DNA of 64,000 nt from Pseudomonas koreensis (GTDB lineage: Bacteria; Pseudomonadota; Gammaproteobacteria; Pseudomonadales; Pseudomonadaceae): positions 1 through 64,000 of the forward strand of contig NZ_JAOEJU010000024.1 of the NCBI RefSeq assembly GCF_025447595.1. Reading direction: 5' to 3'. Below, piece by piece: positions 34,129 to 42,271 of this stretch. A program made the translations under genes and the position numbers. The first letter of the stretch is position 1. Each line of letters starts with the position of its first letter. The notes under the pieces are model-generated. The model saw nothing but the letters and a program-made list of their open reading frames with translations. It searched no databases and was not told the DNA's origin.

Positions 34129-35069
34129 TGAACGACTCACACGACACCAGCGCCCGTGAAGACCTCGGCGCCGACTTCAAGAAAGCCCTCGACGAGGGTT
34201 GGCTGCCGATCCGCGAAGTCGCGCGCCAGACCGGCGTGAATGCCGTCACCCTGCGCGCCTGGGAACGCCGTTACGGGCTGATCGTTCCGCAGCGCACGCC
34301 CAAGGGCCATCGTCTTTACAGCGCCGAGCATGTGCAACGCATCCAGAACATTCTCACCTGGCTCAACCGGGGCGTTGCGGTCAGCCAGGTCAAACCGCTG
34401 CTCGACACGGCGCAGGCGTTCAACGAACCGGTGGAAGACGAATGGCGTCCGCTTCGTCAGGCTGCTCTGCTGGCGGTCACACACCTGAACGAGCGCAGTC
34501 TCGACGACAGCATCAACCAGGCGATGGCGCTCTACCCGCCCCGCACCCTGTGCGAGCAATTATTGCTGCCGCTGCTGGAAGATCTCGAACAACGCTGGCA
34601 AGGCCAGTTCGGTGCGCAGATGGAGCGCGTGTTCTTTTATGCATGGTTACGCAGCAAATTCGGCGCGCGCATCTACCATAACAACCGTCAGTTGCGCACC
34701 GCGCCGCTGCTGCTGGTCAATCAGTCGGATCTGCCGCTGGAACCGCACCTGTGGCTCTGCGCCTGGCTGATCAGCAGCGCCGATTGCCCGGTGCAGGTGT
34801 TCGACTGGCCACTGCCGGCCGGTGAGCTGGCTTTGGCAACCGACACCCTGCAAGCCCGTGTCGTACTGCTGTATTCCAGCAAAGCCCTGAACCTTGCGCA
34901 GCTGCCGAAACTGTTGAATGGCGTCAGCTGCCCAAAACTGATTGTCGGACCAACGGTGTGCATCCACCACGCCGAGTTGTCCGTAAAAACGTCCGAGATC
35001 GCTGATTTGTTCCTGGCCGAAGATCCCCTGTCGGCGCATCGGGTACTCGTTCAGCGTGGGTTGATTTAA
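34128..35069 (+). CDS. MerR-family regulator, LitR/CarH-like
   Basis: 313 residues from ATG 34128. The MerR winged helix (PIREVARQTGVNAVTLRAWE then RRYGLIVPQRTPKGHRLYS) lies at about 22-62. The rest resembles the C-terminal helical and Rossmann-like region of CarH/LitR regulators (QLLLPLLEDLEQRWQGQFG; VFDWPLPAGELALA), but I do not see the usual cobalamin-binding D-x-H-x-x-G motif, so it may belong to the non-B12 class (PplR-like class III LitR of P. putida, which acts with LOV proteins). It probably binds the TGTACA boxes in this region. Both ends overlap neighbours by one base. Confidence 0.82.
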   Translation: MNDSHDTSAREDLGADFKKALDEGWLPIREVARQTGVNAVTLRAWERRYGLIVPQRTPKGHRLYSAEHVQRIQNILTWLNRGVAVSQVKPLLDTAQAFNEPVEDEWRPLRQAALLAVTHLNERSLDDSINQAMALYPPRTLCEQLLLPLLEDLEQRWQGQFGAQMERVFFYAWLRSKFGARIYHNNRQLRTAPLLLVNQSDLPLEPHLWLCAWLISSADCPVQVFDWPLPAGELALATDTLQARVVLLYSSKALNLAQLPKLLNGVSCPKLIVGPTVCIHHAELSVKTSEIADLFLAEDPLSAHRVLVQRGLI

Positions 35070-35089
35070 TGATTCAGACAGAGACCGAC

Positions 35090-36535
35090 ATGCAATTGAT
35101 CTGGCTGCGCAGCGATCTGCGCCAACATGACAACACCGCCCTCGCGGCCGCCGCCGAGCATGGCCCGACCGTGGCTGTGTACCTGTTGAGCCCGCAGCAA
35201 TGGCAGGAACATGACGACGCACCGTGCAAAATCGATTTCTGGTTGCGCAATTTGCGTGAATTGAGCAAAACCCTTGGCGACCTGAACATCCCGCTCTTGA
35301 TCCGCAGCGCGCCTCACTGGGATCAGGCACCTGCGGTGCTGCTCGAACTGTGTCGGCACCTGAAGATCGAAGCCGTGCACGTCAACGAGGAATACGGCAT
35401 CAACGAAAGCCGTCGCGATGACGCGGTTGCCGAGGTGCTGCAAGCCGCAGGCATTACGTTCCACAGCTACCTGGACCAACTGCTGTTCAAACCCGGTAGT
35501 GTGCTGACCAAAACCGGCACGTACTTTCAAGTGTTCAGCCAGTTCCGCAAGGTCTGCTACGAACGCCTGCACCGCTCGATGCCGTCGCTGAAACAGGCGC
35601 CGGGCAAACAATCGGCGCTGAACATCGACAGCGACCCCGTTCCAGACGCCATCGAAGGGTTCCCGACACCGGGCGAATCCCTGCGCGCCCTGTGGCCCGC
35701 CGGTGAAGCCGAGGCCCGAAGCCGCCTCGACACGTTCGCCGATGCGCAGATCGATTACTACAAGAGCGAGCGCGACTTCCCGGCCAAACCCGGCACCAGC
35801 CAGCTCTCGGCCTATCTGGCCGCTGGCGTGATCTCGCCGCGCCAATGCCTGCACGCCGCCCTGCAAAGCAATCAGGGCGAATTCGAAAGCGGCAAGGTCG
35901 GAGCCGTCACCTGGATTAACGAACTGCTGTGGCGTGAATTCTACAAACACATCCTCGTCGGTTACCCACGGGTTTCACGCCATCGCGCATTCCGTCCGGA
36001 AACCGAAGCCCTGGCCTGGCGCGATGCCCCCGGGGATCTGGCCGCCTGGCAGGAAGCCCGCACTGGATTGCCGATCATTGACGCGGCCATGCGCCAACTG
36101 TTGGAAACCGGCTGGATGCACAACCGGCTGCGAATGGTCGTAGCGATGTTCCTGACCAAGAACCTGCTGATCGACTGGCGCGAAGGCGAACGCTTTTTCA
36201 TGCGCCACCTGATCGACGGCGACCTGGCCGCCAACAACGGCGGATGGCAATGGAGCTCATCGACCGGCACCGACTCGGCGCCGTATTTCCGTATTTTCAA
36301 CCCGTTGAGCCAGTCGGAAAAATTCGATAGCGAAGGGTTGTTCATCAAGCACTGGCTGCCGGAGCTGGCCGGGCTGAACAAGAAAGACGTGCACAATCCG
36401 GCCGGTGCCGGCGGACTGTTCGGCGTAGCGGACTATCCGCCGCCGATAGTCAATTTGAGTGCGTCACGTGAGCGTGCGCTGGCAGCGTTCAAGAATCTGC
36501 CATCACGGTCATCTGCTGAAAATGGGTACGCGTGA
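35090..36535 (+). CDS. phrB: Deoxyribodipyrimidine photolyase (class I CPD)
   Basis: 481 residues from ATG 35090 (MQLIWLRSDLRQHD), where family conservation begins; an ATG at 35069 overlapping the merR stop (TAATG) adds seven residues and may be used instead. The N-terminal antenna domain is followed by the FAD domain: WINELLWREFYKHILVGYP, WMHNRLRMVVAMFLTKNLL, and NNGGWQWSSSTGTDSAPYFR with the electron-transfer Trp residues. It repairs cyclobutane pyrimidine dimers with blue light. In P. aeruginosa the homologue is followed directly by pagL; here an extra lipid-gene block is inserted after it. Confidence 0.95.
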   Translation: MQLIWLRSDLRQHDNTALAAAAEHGPTVAVYLLSPQQWQEHDDAPCKIDFWLRNLRELSKTLGDLNIPLLIRSAPHWDQAPAVLLELCRHLKIEAVHVNEEYGINESRRDDAVAEVLQAAGITFHSYLDQLLFKPGSVLTKTGTYFQVFSQFRKVCYERLHRSMPSLKQAPGKQSALNIDSDPVPDAIEGFPTPGESLRALWPAGEAEARSRLDTFADAQIDYYKSERDFPAKPGTSQLSAYLAAGVISPRQCLHAALQSNQGEFESGKVGAVTWINELLWREFYKHILVGYPRVSRHRAFRPETEALAWRDAPGDLAAWQEARTGLPIIDAAMRQLLETGWMHNRLRMVVAMFLTKNLLIDWREGERFFMRHLIDGDLAANNGGWQWSSSTGTDSAPYFRIFNPLSQSEKFDSEGLFIKHWLPELAGLNKKDVHNPAGAGGLFGVADYPPPIVNLSASRERALAAFKNLPSRSSAENGYA

Positions 36536-36571
36536 ATTTCGGGTGATTTTCTGGCTGACAAGGGGATTTGG

Positions 36572-37354
36572 ATGAGTCGTACTGCTCCACGGCGTTATTG
36601 GCTGACCGGTGCCAGCAGTGGCATCGGCGCAGCCTTGGCAGAAGAAATCCTCAAGACCGGTGCGCATCTGGCGGTCAGTTCTCGCCAGGTCGCGCCGCTC
36701 AAGGTTTTGTCACAGCGTTATCCGGGACAGGTTCTGGTGGTGCCGGGTGATCTGACCAACAGCCAGACCGTGCGTGAAATCGGCGAACAGATCTCAGAGG
36801 ACTGGGGCTCGCTGGATACCGTGATCCTTAATGCGGGCACCTGCGAATACGTCGATGCCCACCAGTTCGACGCTTCGATCATCGAACACGTGGTGCGCAC
36901 CAACCTGCTCGCCAGCAGCTATTGCATCGAAGCCGCCCTGCCCTTGTTGCGCAAAGGCACGGCACCACATCTGGTGGGAATGGCCAGCTCGGTGACCTAT
37001 GTGCCGCTGCCCCGGGCCGAAGCCTATGGCGCATCGAAGGCCGGGCTGCGTTACCTGTTCGAATCCCTGCGCATCGACCTCGCCGACGAGGGTATCGAAG
37101 TCACGGTGATCAGCCCCGGTTTCGTCGACACGCCGCTGACCGCCAAAAATGATTTCCCGATGCCACTCAGCTGGCCTGTGGATAAAGCCGCGCGGCATAT
37201 CTTCGCCAAGCTGAAGGATCGACCGCTGGAAATCGCCTTTCCGGCTCTGTTCATGGCGGTCCTGTGGCCCTTGTCCAAATTGCCCGCGCGCGTACAACTG
37301 GCGATCGGCAAACGTATGGTGCGCAGCAACCCGCCGTTCAGGGACGCAACGTGA
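36572..37354 (+). CDS. Short-chain dehydrogenase/reductase
   Basis: 260 residues with the cofactor motif WLTGASSGIGAALAEE (residues 9-24), NAG at about 87-89 (LNAGTCEYV), the catalytic Ser (MASSVTYV) and the Tyr-x-x-x-Lys pair (YGASK). The substrate is unknown. It starts 36 bp after phrB, without an obvious terminator or promoter between, and its stop overlaps the next start by 4 bp (GTGA). SDRs are the usual first gene of the FAD oxidoreductase-DUF1365-CFA synthase block found in many proteobacteria. Confidence 0.87.
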   Translation: MSRTAPRRYWLTGASSGIGAALAEEILKTGAHLAVSSRQVAPLKVLSQRYPGQVLVVPGDLTNSQTVREIGEQISEDWGSLDTVILNAGTCEYVDAHQFDASIIEHVVRTNLLASSYCIEAALPLLRKGTAPHLVGMASSVTYVPLPRAEAYGASKAGLRYLFESLRIDLADEGIEVTVISPGFVDTPLTAKNDFPMPLSWPVDKAARHIFAKLKDRPLEIAFPALFMAVLWPLSKLPARVQLAIGKRMVRSNPPFRDAT

Positions 37355-38598
37355 AAATTGCCATCGTCGGCAGCGGCATCGCAGGTTTGACCTGCGCGTA
37401 TCTGCTCGCCCGCCGACATGAAATTACCGTATTCGAAGCCGATGCATGGGTCGGCGGCCACACGCACACGGTGCCGGTGACTGTGGACGGGCGCGAGTAC
37501 GCGGTAGACACCGGGTTCATCGTGTTCAACGACTGGACGTATCCGAACTTCATTCGTTTGCTCGGCCAGTTGGGCGTGGCGTTCAAGCCCACCGAGATGA
37601 GTTTTTCGGTCAACGATCCGGACACTGGCCTGGAATACAACGGCAATAATCTCGACAGCCTGTTCGCCCAACGCAGCAATCTGCTGTCGCCGGGATTCTG
37701 GGGCATGCTGCGCGACATTCTGCGGTTCAATAAAGAAGCGCGACGCGATCTGGCCGAACAGCGAATCGCCGTCGACACCACCCTCGACGATTACCTCAAG
37801 GCCGGTGGTTACGGCGAGCGCTTCATCCTGCATTACATCGTGCCGATGGGCGCGGCGATCTGGTCGATGCCGATGGCCGAAATGCTCAATTTTCCATTGC
37901 AGTTCTTCGTGCGTTTTTTCGAGAATCACGGGTTGCTGTCGATCAGTAATCGGCCGCAGTGGCAGGTCATCGAGGGCGGTTCCAGCACCTATATCGCGCC
38001 GCTGACAGAGTCGTTCAAGGAGCGCATCCGCCTGAACTGCCCCGTGAACCGGATCGATCGAGACGCGCACGGCGTGGTTATCCACAGCCCGGCGGGCATC
38101 GAACGTTTCGACAAAGTGGTGTTGGCCTGTCACAGCGATCAGGCCCTTCGATTGCTGGGCAATCCCGGTCATGCCGAACGGGAAATCCTCGGCGCCCTGC
38201 CCTACGCCGACAACGAAGTGGTGCTGCACACCGACACCCGCCTGCTGCCCGCACGCAAACGGGCCTGGGCCAGCTGGAATTATCGCCTCGGCGGCGCCGG
38301 TCATACCCAGGCCGCCGTGACCTACGACATGAACATTCTGCAAGGCATCCAGAGCGACACCACGTTCTGCGTCAGCCTCAACCAGAGCGCCGGGATCAGC
38401 CCGTCCAAAGTGCTCGCGCGCTTCACCTACACCCACCCGCAATTCAGCCTCGCGGCGGTGGCGGCGCAACAGCGCTGGGCCGAACTCGACGGCGCGCAAC
38501 ACACGCATTATTGCGGCGCCTATTGGGCCAACGGTTTCCATGAGGACGGCGTGGTCAGCGCCTTGCGCGTGGCCGCGTCCTTCGGAGAAAGCCTGTGA
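37351..38598 (+). CDS. FAD-dependent amine-oxidase-type oxidoreductase
   Basis: 415 residues with a GTG start at 37351, overlapping the SDR stop by 4 bp. The dinucleotide motif IAIVGSGIAGLTCAYLLARR is at the N-terminus, followed by the VGGHTHTVPV block that holds the flavin phosphate region. Conserved second half CGAYWANGFHEDGVVSALRVA is the C-terminal FAD block. Proteins of this type accompany CFA-synthase-like methyltransferases and are thought to act on modified lipid acyl chains; the reaction is not established. The long frame starting at 37264 is inside the SDR gene. Confidence 0.86.
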   Translation: MKIAIVGSGIAGLTCAYLLARRHEITVFEADAWVGGHTHTVPVTVDGREYAVDTGFIVFNDWTYPNFIRLLGQLGVAFKPTEMSFSVNDPDTGLEYNGNNLDSLFAQRSNLLSPGFWGMLRDILRFNKEARRDLAEQRIAVDTTLDDYLKAGGYGERFILHYIVPMGAAIWSMPMAEMLNFPLQFFVRFFENHGLLSISNRPQWQVIEGGSSTYIAPLTESFKERIRLNCPVNRIDRDAHGVVIHSPAGIERFDKVVLACHSDQALRLLGNPGHAEREILGALPYADNEVVLHTDTRLLPARKRAWASWNYRLGGAGHTQAAVTYDMNILQGIQSDTTFCVSLNQSAGISPSKVLARFTYTHPQFSLAAVAAQQRWAELDGAQHTHYCGAYWANGFHEDGVVSALRVAASFGESL

Positions 38599-39410
38599 AC
38601 AGCGCGCTCTACAGCGGCTGGATCGCCCATCGGCGATTTGCCCCTCGCCGCCATGAATTCCGTTACCGGATCGGCATGCTGTACCTCGATCTGGCCGAGC
38701 AGGAGGTCGTGCTGGGTCTGTCCCGACTGGCGGGCGCCAGCCGCTTTGCACCGTTTTCATTTCGCGAAACCGATTACCTGAAAACCTTCACCGGCCGGGG
38801 CGTGCGCCTGAGCGATGCGGTGCGCCAGGTGGTCGGCGAAGCCCTGGGCCATGCGCCGCAAGGTTCGATCTGCCTGCTGACCCAGCCGCGCAGCTGGGGC
38901 CTGTCGTTCAACCCGGTGAGTTTTTTCTATTGCCACGAGGCCGACGGCCAACTCGCGGCGATTCTCTGCGAAGTCAGCAACACCCCGTGGCGCGAGCGTT
39001 TTCACTACGTGCTACCGGCCAGAGCACCGACCAACCTGCAGGACTTTCACCAGCACTTTGCGGTGGCCAAGGCGTTTCATGTGTCGCCATTCCTGCCGCC
39101 GGATCTGGAATACCGCATGAGTTTCAGCCCGGCCGCGCAGATCCTAGGCGTCCACATGGCCGACTGGCAAGGCGAGCAAAAATTGTTCGACGCCACCCTC
39201 GACCTGCGACGCGACCCCCTTGATCGGCACCACCTGCACCGGCACCTGTGGCGCTTTCCCTGGATGACCGCCAAGACCGCGCTGGCGATCTATTGGCAGG
39301 CGCTGCGCCTGTTGCTCAAGCGCACGCCGGTGTTTGCCCACCAGCGCGCCGACGACCGTTTTCGAACCGCCACCGTACCACCCGAGGAACGCCACCATGA
39401 AATCCACTAG
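38595..39410 (+). CDS. DUF1365 family protein
   Basis: 271 residues, GTG start at 38595 overlapping the previous stop by 4 bp. Family blocks: VAHRRF-like opening (WIAHRRFAPRRHEFRYR), LSFNPVSFFYCHE near 108-120, and FHVSPFLPPDLEYRMSF. DUF1365 proteins are found almost only beside FAD oxidoreductase and CFA-synthase-like genes, and a lipid-modification role is inferred from that. No membrane segment. Its 3' end overlaps the next gene by 14 bp. Confidence 0.85.
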   Translation: MNSALYSGWIAHRRFAPRRHEFRYRIGMLYLDLAEQEVVLGLSRLAGASRFAPFSFRETDYLKTFTGRGVRLSDAVRQVVGEALGHAPQGSICLLTQPRSWGLSFNPVSFFYCHEADGQLAAILCEVSNTPWRERFHYVLPARAPTNLQDFHQHFAVAKAFHVSPFLPPDLEYRMSFSPAAQILGVHMADWQGEQKLFDATLDLRRDPLDRHHLHRHLWRFPWMTAKTALAIYWQALRLLLKRTPVFAHQRADDRFRTATVPPEERHHEIH

Positions 39411-40668
39411 CGTCTCGGCCATAGCCAGTCTGTTCAGTCCCCACGGTCTGAGCGGTTCGCTGCTGCGCCGGGGAGTACTGCGCCAGCTGGAGCAACTCAA
39501 ACATGGCCAATTGATCGTCATCGAGGACGGCGAACGCCACGTCTTCGGCACGCCGGGCAGCGCTTTGGTGGGGGAAATTCAGGTCATGGATCCGGCCGCC
39601 TGGGGCCTGGTCGCCGGCAATGGTTCGATCGGTGCCGGTGAGGCTTTCATTCATGGTTACTGGCGTTCGCCGGATCTGACGGCGGTGGTGCGGGTCTTCG
39701 TCAGCAACCTTGAAGTGCTCGACGCAATGGAAGGTGGCCTGGCCAGGCTCGGTCGCCCGTTGGTGCGCGGGCTGCACTGGCTCAATCGCAATACGCGCAA
39801 GGGCTCGCAGAAAAACATCGCAGCTCATTACGACCTCGGCAATGACCTGTTCGAACAGTTTCTCGATCCGACCATGATGTATTCGGCCGCGCAGTTCCTC
39901 AGCCCCGATGACAGCCTGGAGCAGGCACAACTGAACAAACTGGAGCGGATCTGCCAGAAACTCGCGCTCAAGCCCGGTGACCATCTGCTGGAAATCGGCA
40001 CGGGCTGGGGCAGCATGGCGCTTTACGCGGCGCAGCATTACGGCTGCAAAGTCACCACCACGACGCTGTCGAAGGAGCAGTTCGCCTTCACCGCCGCGCG
40101 CATCGAACGCCTCGGTTTACAGGATCAGGTGACGCTGCTGCTCAAGGACTATCGCGACCTCACCGGCCAGTACGACAAACTGGTGTCGATCGAAATGATC
40201 GAAGCAGTCGGCCACCGCTTCCTGCCGGCCTACTTCAAACAGTGCGCACACCTGCTCAAGAGCAACGGCCTGATGTTGCTGCAAGCGATCACCATCCGCG
40301 AACAGCGCTACGAGCAAGCGCGTCGTGGGGTGGACTTCATCCAGCGCTACATTTTTCCTGGCGGCGCCCTGCCTTGCGTGCAGAAAATGCTCGAGATCGT
40401 CAGCCGCGACACCGACATGAATCTGTTGCACATGGAAGATTTCGGCCTGCATTACGCACGCACCCTGCGCCTGTGGCACGAGAACTTCCGCCATGCTCAG
40501 GGGCGTCTGACCGAGCTGGGCTATGACGATTACTTCCTCAGGTTGTGGGAGTTTTACCTGTGTTATTGCGAGGGCGGATTTCTCGAACGCACCATCGGCA
40601 CCGCGCAACTGCTGCTGGCCAAACCGGCGGCGATGACCGCGCCGTTGCTGGGCCGATTCGATGCTTGA
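39397..40668 (+). CDS. Cyclopropane-fatty-acyl-phospholipid synthase-like methyltransferase
   Basis: 423 residues from ATG 39397 (MKSTSVSAIASLF), with a GAGGAA site; the frame from 39334 overlaps DUF1365. The CFA-synthase blocks are present: HYDLGNDLFEQFLDPTMMYS near 145, SAM-binding LLEIGTGWGSMALYAAQH near 200, EMIEAVG near 268 (bicarbonate-site Glu), and YIFPGGALP. It transfers a methyl or methylene group from SAM to unsaturated phospholipid acyl chains. In this gene context the product may be a branched or furan-type acyl chain rather than a simple cyclopropane (inference; compare the UfaM-type enzymes). Confidence 0.88.
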   Translation: MKSTSVSAIASLFSPHGLSGSLLRRGVLRQLEQLKHGQLIVIEDGERHVFGTPGSALVGEIQVMDPAAWGLVAGNGSIGAGEAFIHGYWRSPDLTAVVRVFVSNLEVLDAMEGGLARLGRPLVRGLHWLNRNTRKGSQKNIAAHYDLGNDLFEQFLDPTMMYSAAQFLSPDDSLEQAQLNKLERICQKLALKPGDHLLEIGTGWGSMALYAAQHYGCKVTTTTLSKEQFAFTAARIERLGLQDQVTLLLKDYRDLTGQYDKLVSIEMIEAVGHRFLPAYFKQCAHLLKSNGLMLLQAITIREQRYEQARRGVDFIQRYIFPGGALPCVQKMLEIVSRDTDMNLLHMEDFGLHYARTLRLWHENFRHAQGRLTELGYDDYFLRLWEFYLCYCEGGFLERTIGTAQLLLAKPAAMTAPLLGRFDA

Positions 40669-41152
40669 GCGGTTGGCCAACGCGGTGCTGTTCCAGATCG
40701 GCTGGCTGGCCTGCGTGCTCGGCGGTAACAGCTTGTGGTTGTTACTGGCGCTGGCGGTGCTGGTGATTCATCTGCGCTGGATCAGCAGCTGGACGCAGGA
40801 AGGCCGGTTGATCCTCAGCGTGGTGATTATCGGCACGGCGGTGGACAGCATGTTGCGTGGCTTCGGGGTTTTCGAGTTCAAGGATCTGTCGCCGCTGATT
40901 CCACTGTGGCTGATGTTGTTGTGGGCATTGTTTGCCACGACATTGCGTCATTGCCTGCAATGGAGCGCGAAGCCATGGTGGCTGGCCAGTCTGCTTGGCG
41001 CGGCGGGTGGCGCGCTATCCTATGGCGCCGGCGGACGACTGGCCGGTGTGCAATTTCCTTTCGGTGAGCTCCCTACCCTGATCGGCATCGCGCTGCTATG
41101 GGCGCTGCTGTTTCCGCTGCTGCACCAATTGTCCCGGCGGCTGACGCGCTAA
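40661..41152 (+). CDS. DUF2878 family membrane protein
   Basis: 163 residues with about five hydrophobic helices (VLFQIGWLACVLGGN, LWLLLALAVLVIHL, ILSVVIIGTAVDSML, LIPLWLMLLWALFATT). Matches the DUF2878 family, an inner-membrane protein of unknown role that repeatedly ends the SDR/FAD/DUF1365/CFA block. It overlaps the CFA stop by 8 bp, so it is translationally coupled. In other species a DUF3833 gene often follows; I do not see it here. Confidence 0.82.
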   Translation: MLERLANAVLFQIGWLACVLGGNSLWLLLALAVLVIHLRWISSWTQEGRLILSVVIIGTAVDSMLRGFGVFEFKDLSPLIPLWLMLLWALFATTLRHCLQWSAKPWWLASLLGAAGGALSYGAGGRLAGVQFPFGELPTLIGIALLWALLFPLLHQLSRRLTR

Positions 41153-41205
41153 ACGTCTGTCAGGCCTTTCACACGCTCATCGCTCCCTGCCGTACACTGC
41201 GCCCC

Positions 41206-41511
41206 ATGAAAACCATTCCCCATCGGCAAATCGCCGACCCCGTGGTCACGTGTTCGACCTGCGCCGCCTGCTGCTGTCAGCTTGAAGTACTGCTGATCAC
41301 CGACACCGGCGTGCCCGAGCGTTTTATCGATACCGACGATTGGGGTGGTGAGGTGATGCTGCGTCTGGACGACGGCTGGTGTGCGGCGCTGGATCGAGAC
41401 ACGATGATGTGCACGATCTACGAGAAGCGTCCGCTGATCTGCCGCGAGTTCGAAATGGGCGCGCCGGAATGCATCGACGAACGCCAGGGAATTGCCACGG
41501 CGTATCGCTGA
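41206..41511 (+). CDS. YkgJ-family cysteine cluster protein
   Basis: 101 residues from ATG 41206 (MKTIPHRQIADPV). Cysteines at CSTCAACCCQLE and later CTIYEKRPLICREFE and APECIDE form the probable metal or iron-sulfur site of the YkgJ/DUF family (CxxCxxCC). Function unknown. 53 bp after DUF2878 on the same strand, so it could be the last gene of the operon; a REP pair follows. The longer frame to 41098 overlaps DUF2878. Confidence 0.82.
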   Translation: MKTIPHRQIADPVVTCSTCAACCCQLEVLLITDTGVPERFIDTDDWGGEVMLRLDDGWCAALDRDTMMCTIYEKRPLICREFEMGAPECIDERQGIATAYR

Positions 41512-41532
41512 CAATTCAGTCATCACAAACAA

Positions 41533-41623
41533 CTGTGGGAGCGAGCCTGCTCGCGATAGCGGATAACCAGTCAACACAAGTATTGAATGTTAAATCGCAA
41601 TCGCGAGCAGGCTCGCTCCCACA
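41533..41623. repeat. REP pair (REPIN)
   Basis: CTGTGGGAGCGAGCCTGCTC and the inverse GAGCAGGCTCGCTCCCACA around a ~43-bp spacer, between the convergent YkgJ and pagL genes. Confidence 0.88.
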
Positions 41624-41642
41624 CTTTTCACATGAAGCCGTT

Positions 41643-42161
41643 TTACAACGGCATCGTGTAATGCAGCGAGTAGCTTTCAACCCCGTCGTTGTTGCTGCTC
41701 AGGCCGGCGTTGGAATAGTGCGTCGCACGGATCCCGACTTCATGCCCGCCATTGAAGCGCAGACCGAAACCGAAACGGTCCTCGAACTGGAAGGCGCCAC
41801 CGAGCTTGTTGTCTTCGTACTCGGTATTGGAGAACAGCGCGACGCCGATTCCCGCTTCGACGTACGGTTTCACCGACTGGCCGGCAAACTCGTAAACCAG
41901 GACCGGCGAGAACGACAGGCTGTTGTTGCTGGAGGTCTTGTCACCTTCCCAATAGGTGTAGGCGCCGCTCCAGTAGCCGGTCAGACGACCGACATCGCTT
42001 TGCAGCCAGCTTTTGTCCCAGTCGAAATTCATCCCCAGGCGATACGTCATCGTCGAATCACTGGTGGCCCCCACCCCGAACTCAACGCCAGCCGCTTGTG
42101 CGGTAAAACTGTGCCCCATCAGTGCGGCCGCAATCGCGGCCAAGCAGAATAGTCGCTTCAC
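41643..42161 (-). CDS. pagL: Lipid A 3-O-deacylase
   Basis: 172 residues with a signal peptide (MKRLFCLAAIAAALMGHSFTAQA). The mature protein is a small outer-membrane beta-barrel; the PagL catalytic set is visible near the C-terminus as His and Ser in THYSNAG and Glu in NNDGVESYSL. It removes the 3-O acyl chain of lipid A at the outer surface. It is monocistronic, between the convergent YkgJ gene and murI. The position next to murI is as in P. aeruginosa. Confidence 0.92.
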   Translation of the reverse strand: MKRLFCLAAIAAALMGHSFTAQAAGVEFGVGATSDSTMTYRLGMNFDWDKSWLQSDVGRLTGYWSGAYTYWEGDKTSSNNSLSFSPVLVYEFAGQSVKPYVEAGIGVALFSNTEYEDNKLGGAFQFEDRFGFGLRFNGGHEVGIRATHYSNAGLSSNNDGVESYSLHYTMPL

Positions 42162-42271
42162 TTGAAACTTCCTTTTCCGGAACGATCGTTTGGTTTTCTT
42201 GTTGCCTGACGCTATAGAAATCTGCGCTTAAAAAGAAGTTCAGCTTATTTTTAGGTTATTTCACAGTTTTT

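Noticed and set aside
13018..41623. The paired inverted repeats as a CRISPR array or insertion-sequence ends
   Set aside because: The copies are far apart, with no regular spacing, no cas genes and no transposase; the sequences are typical REP elements.
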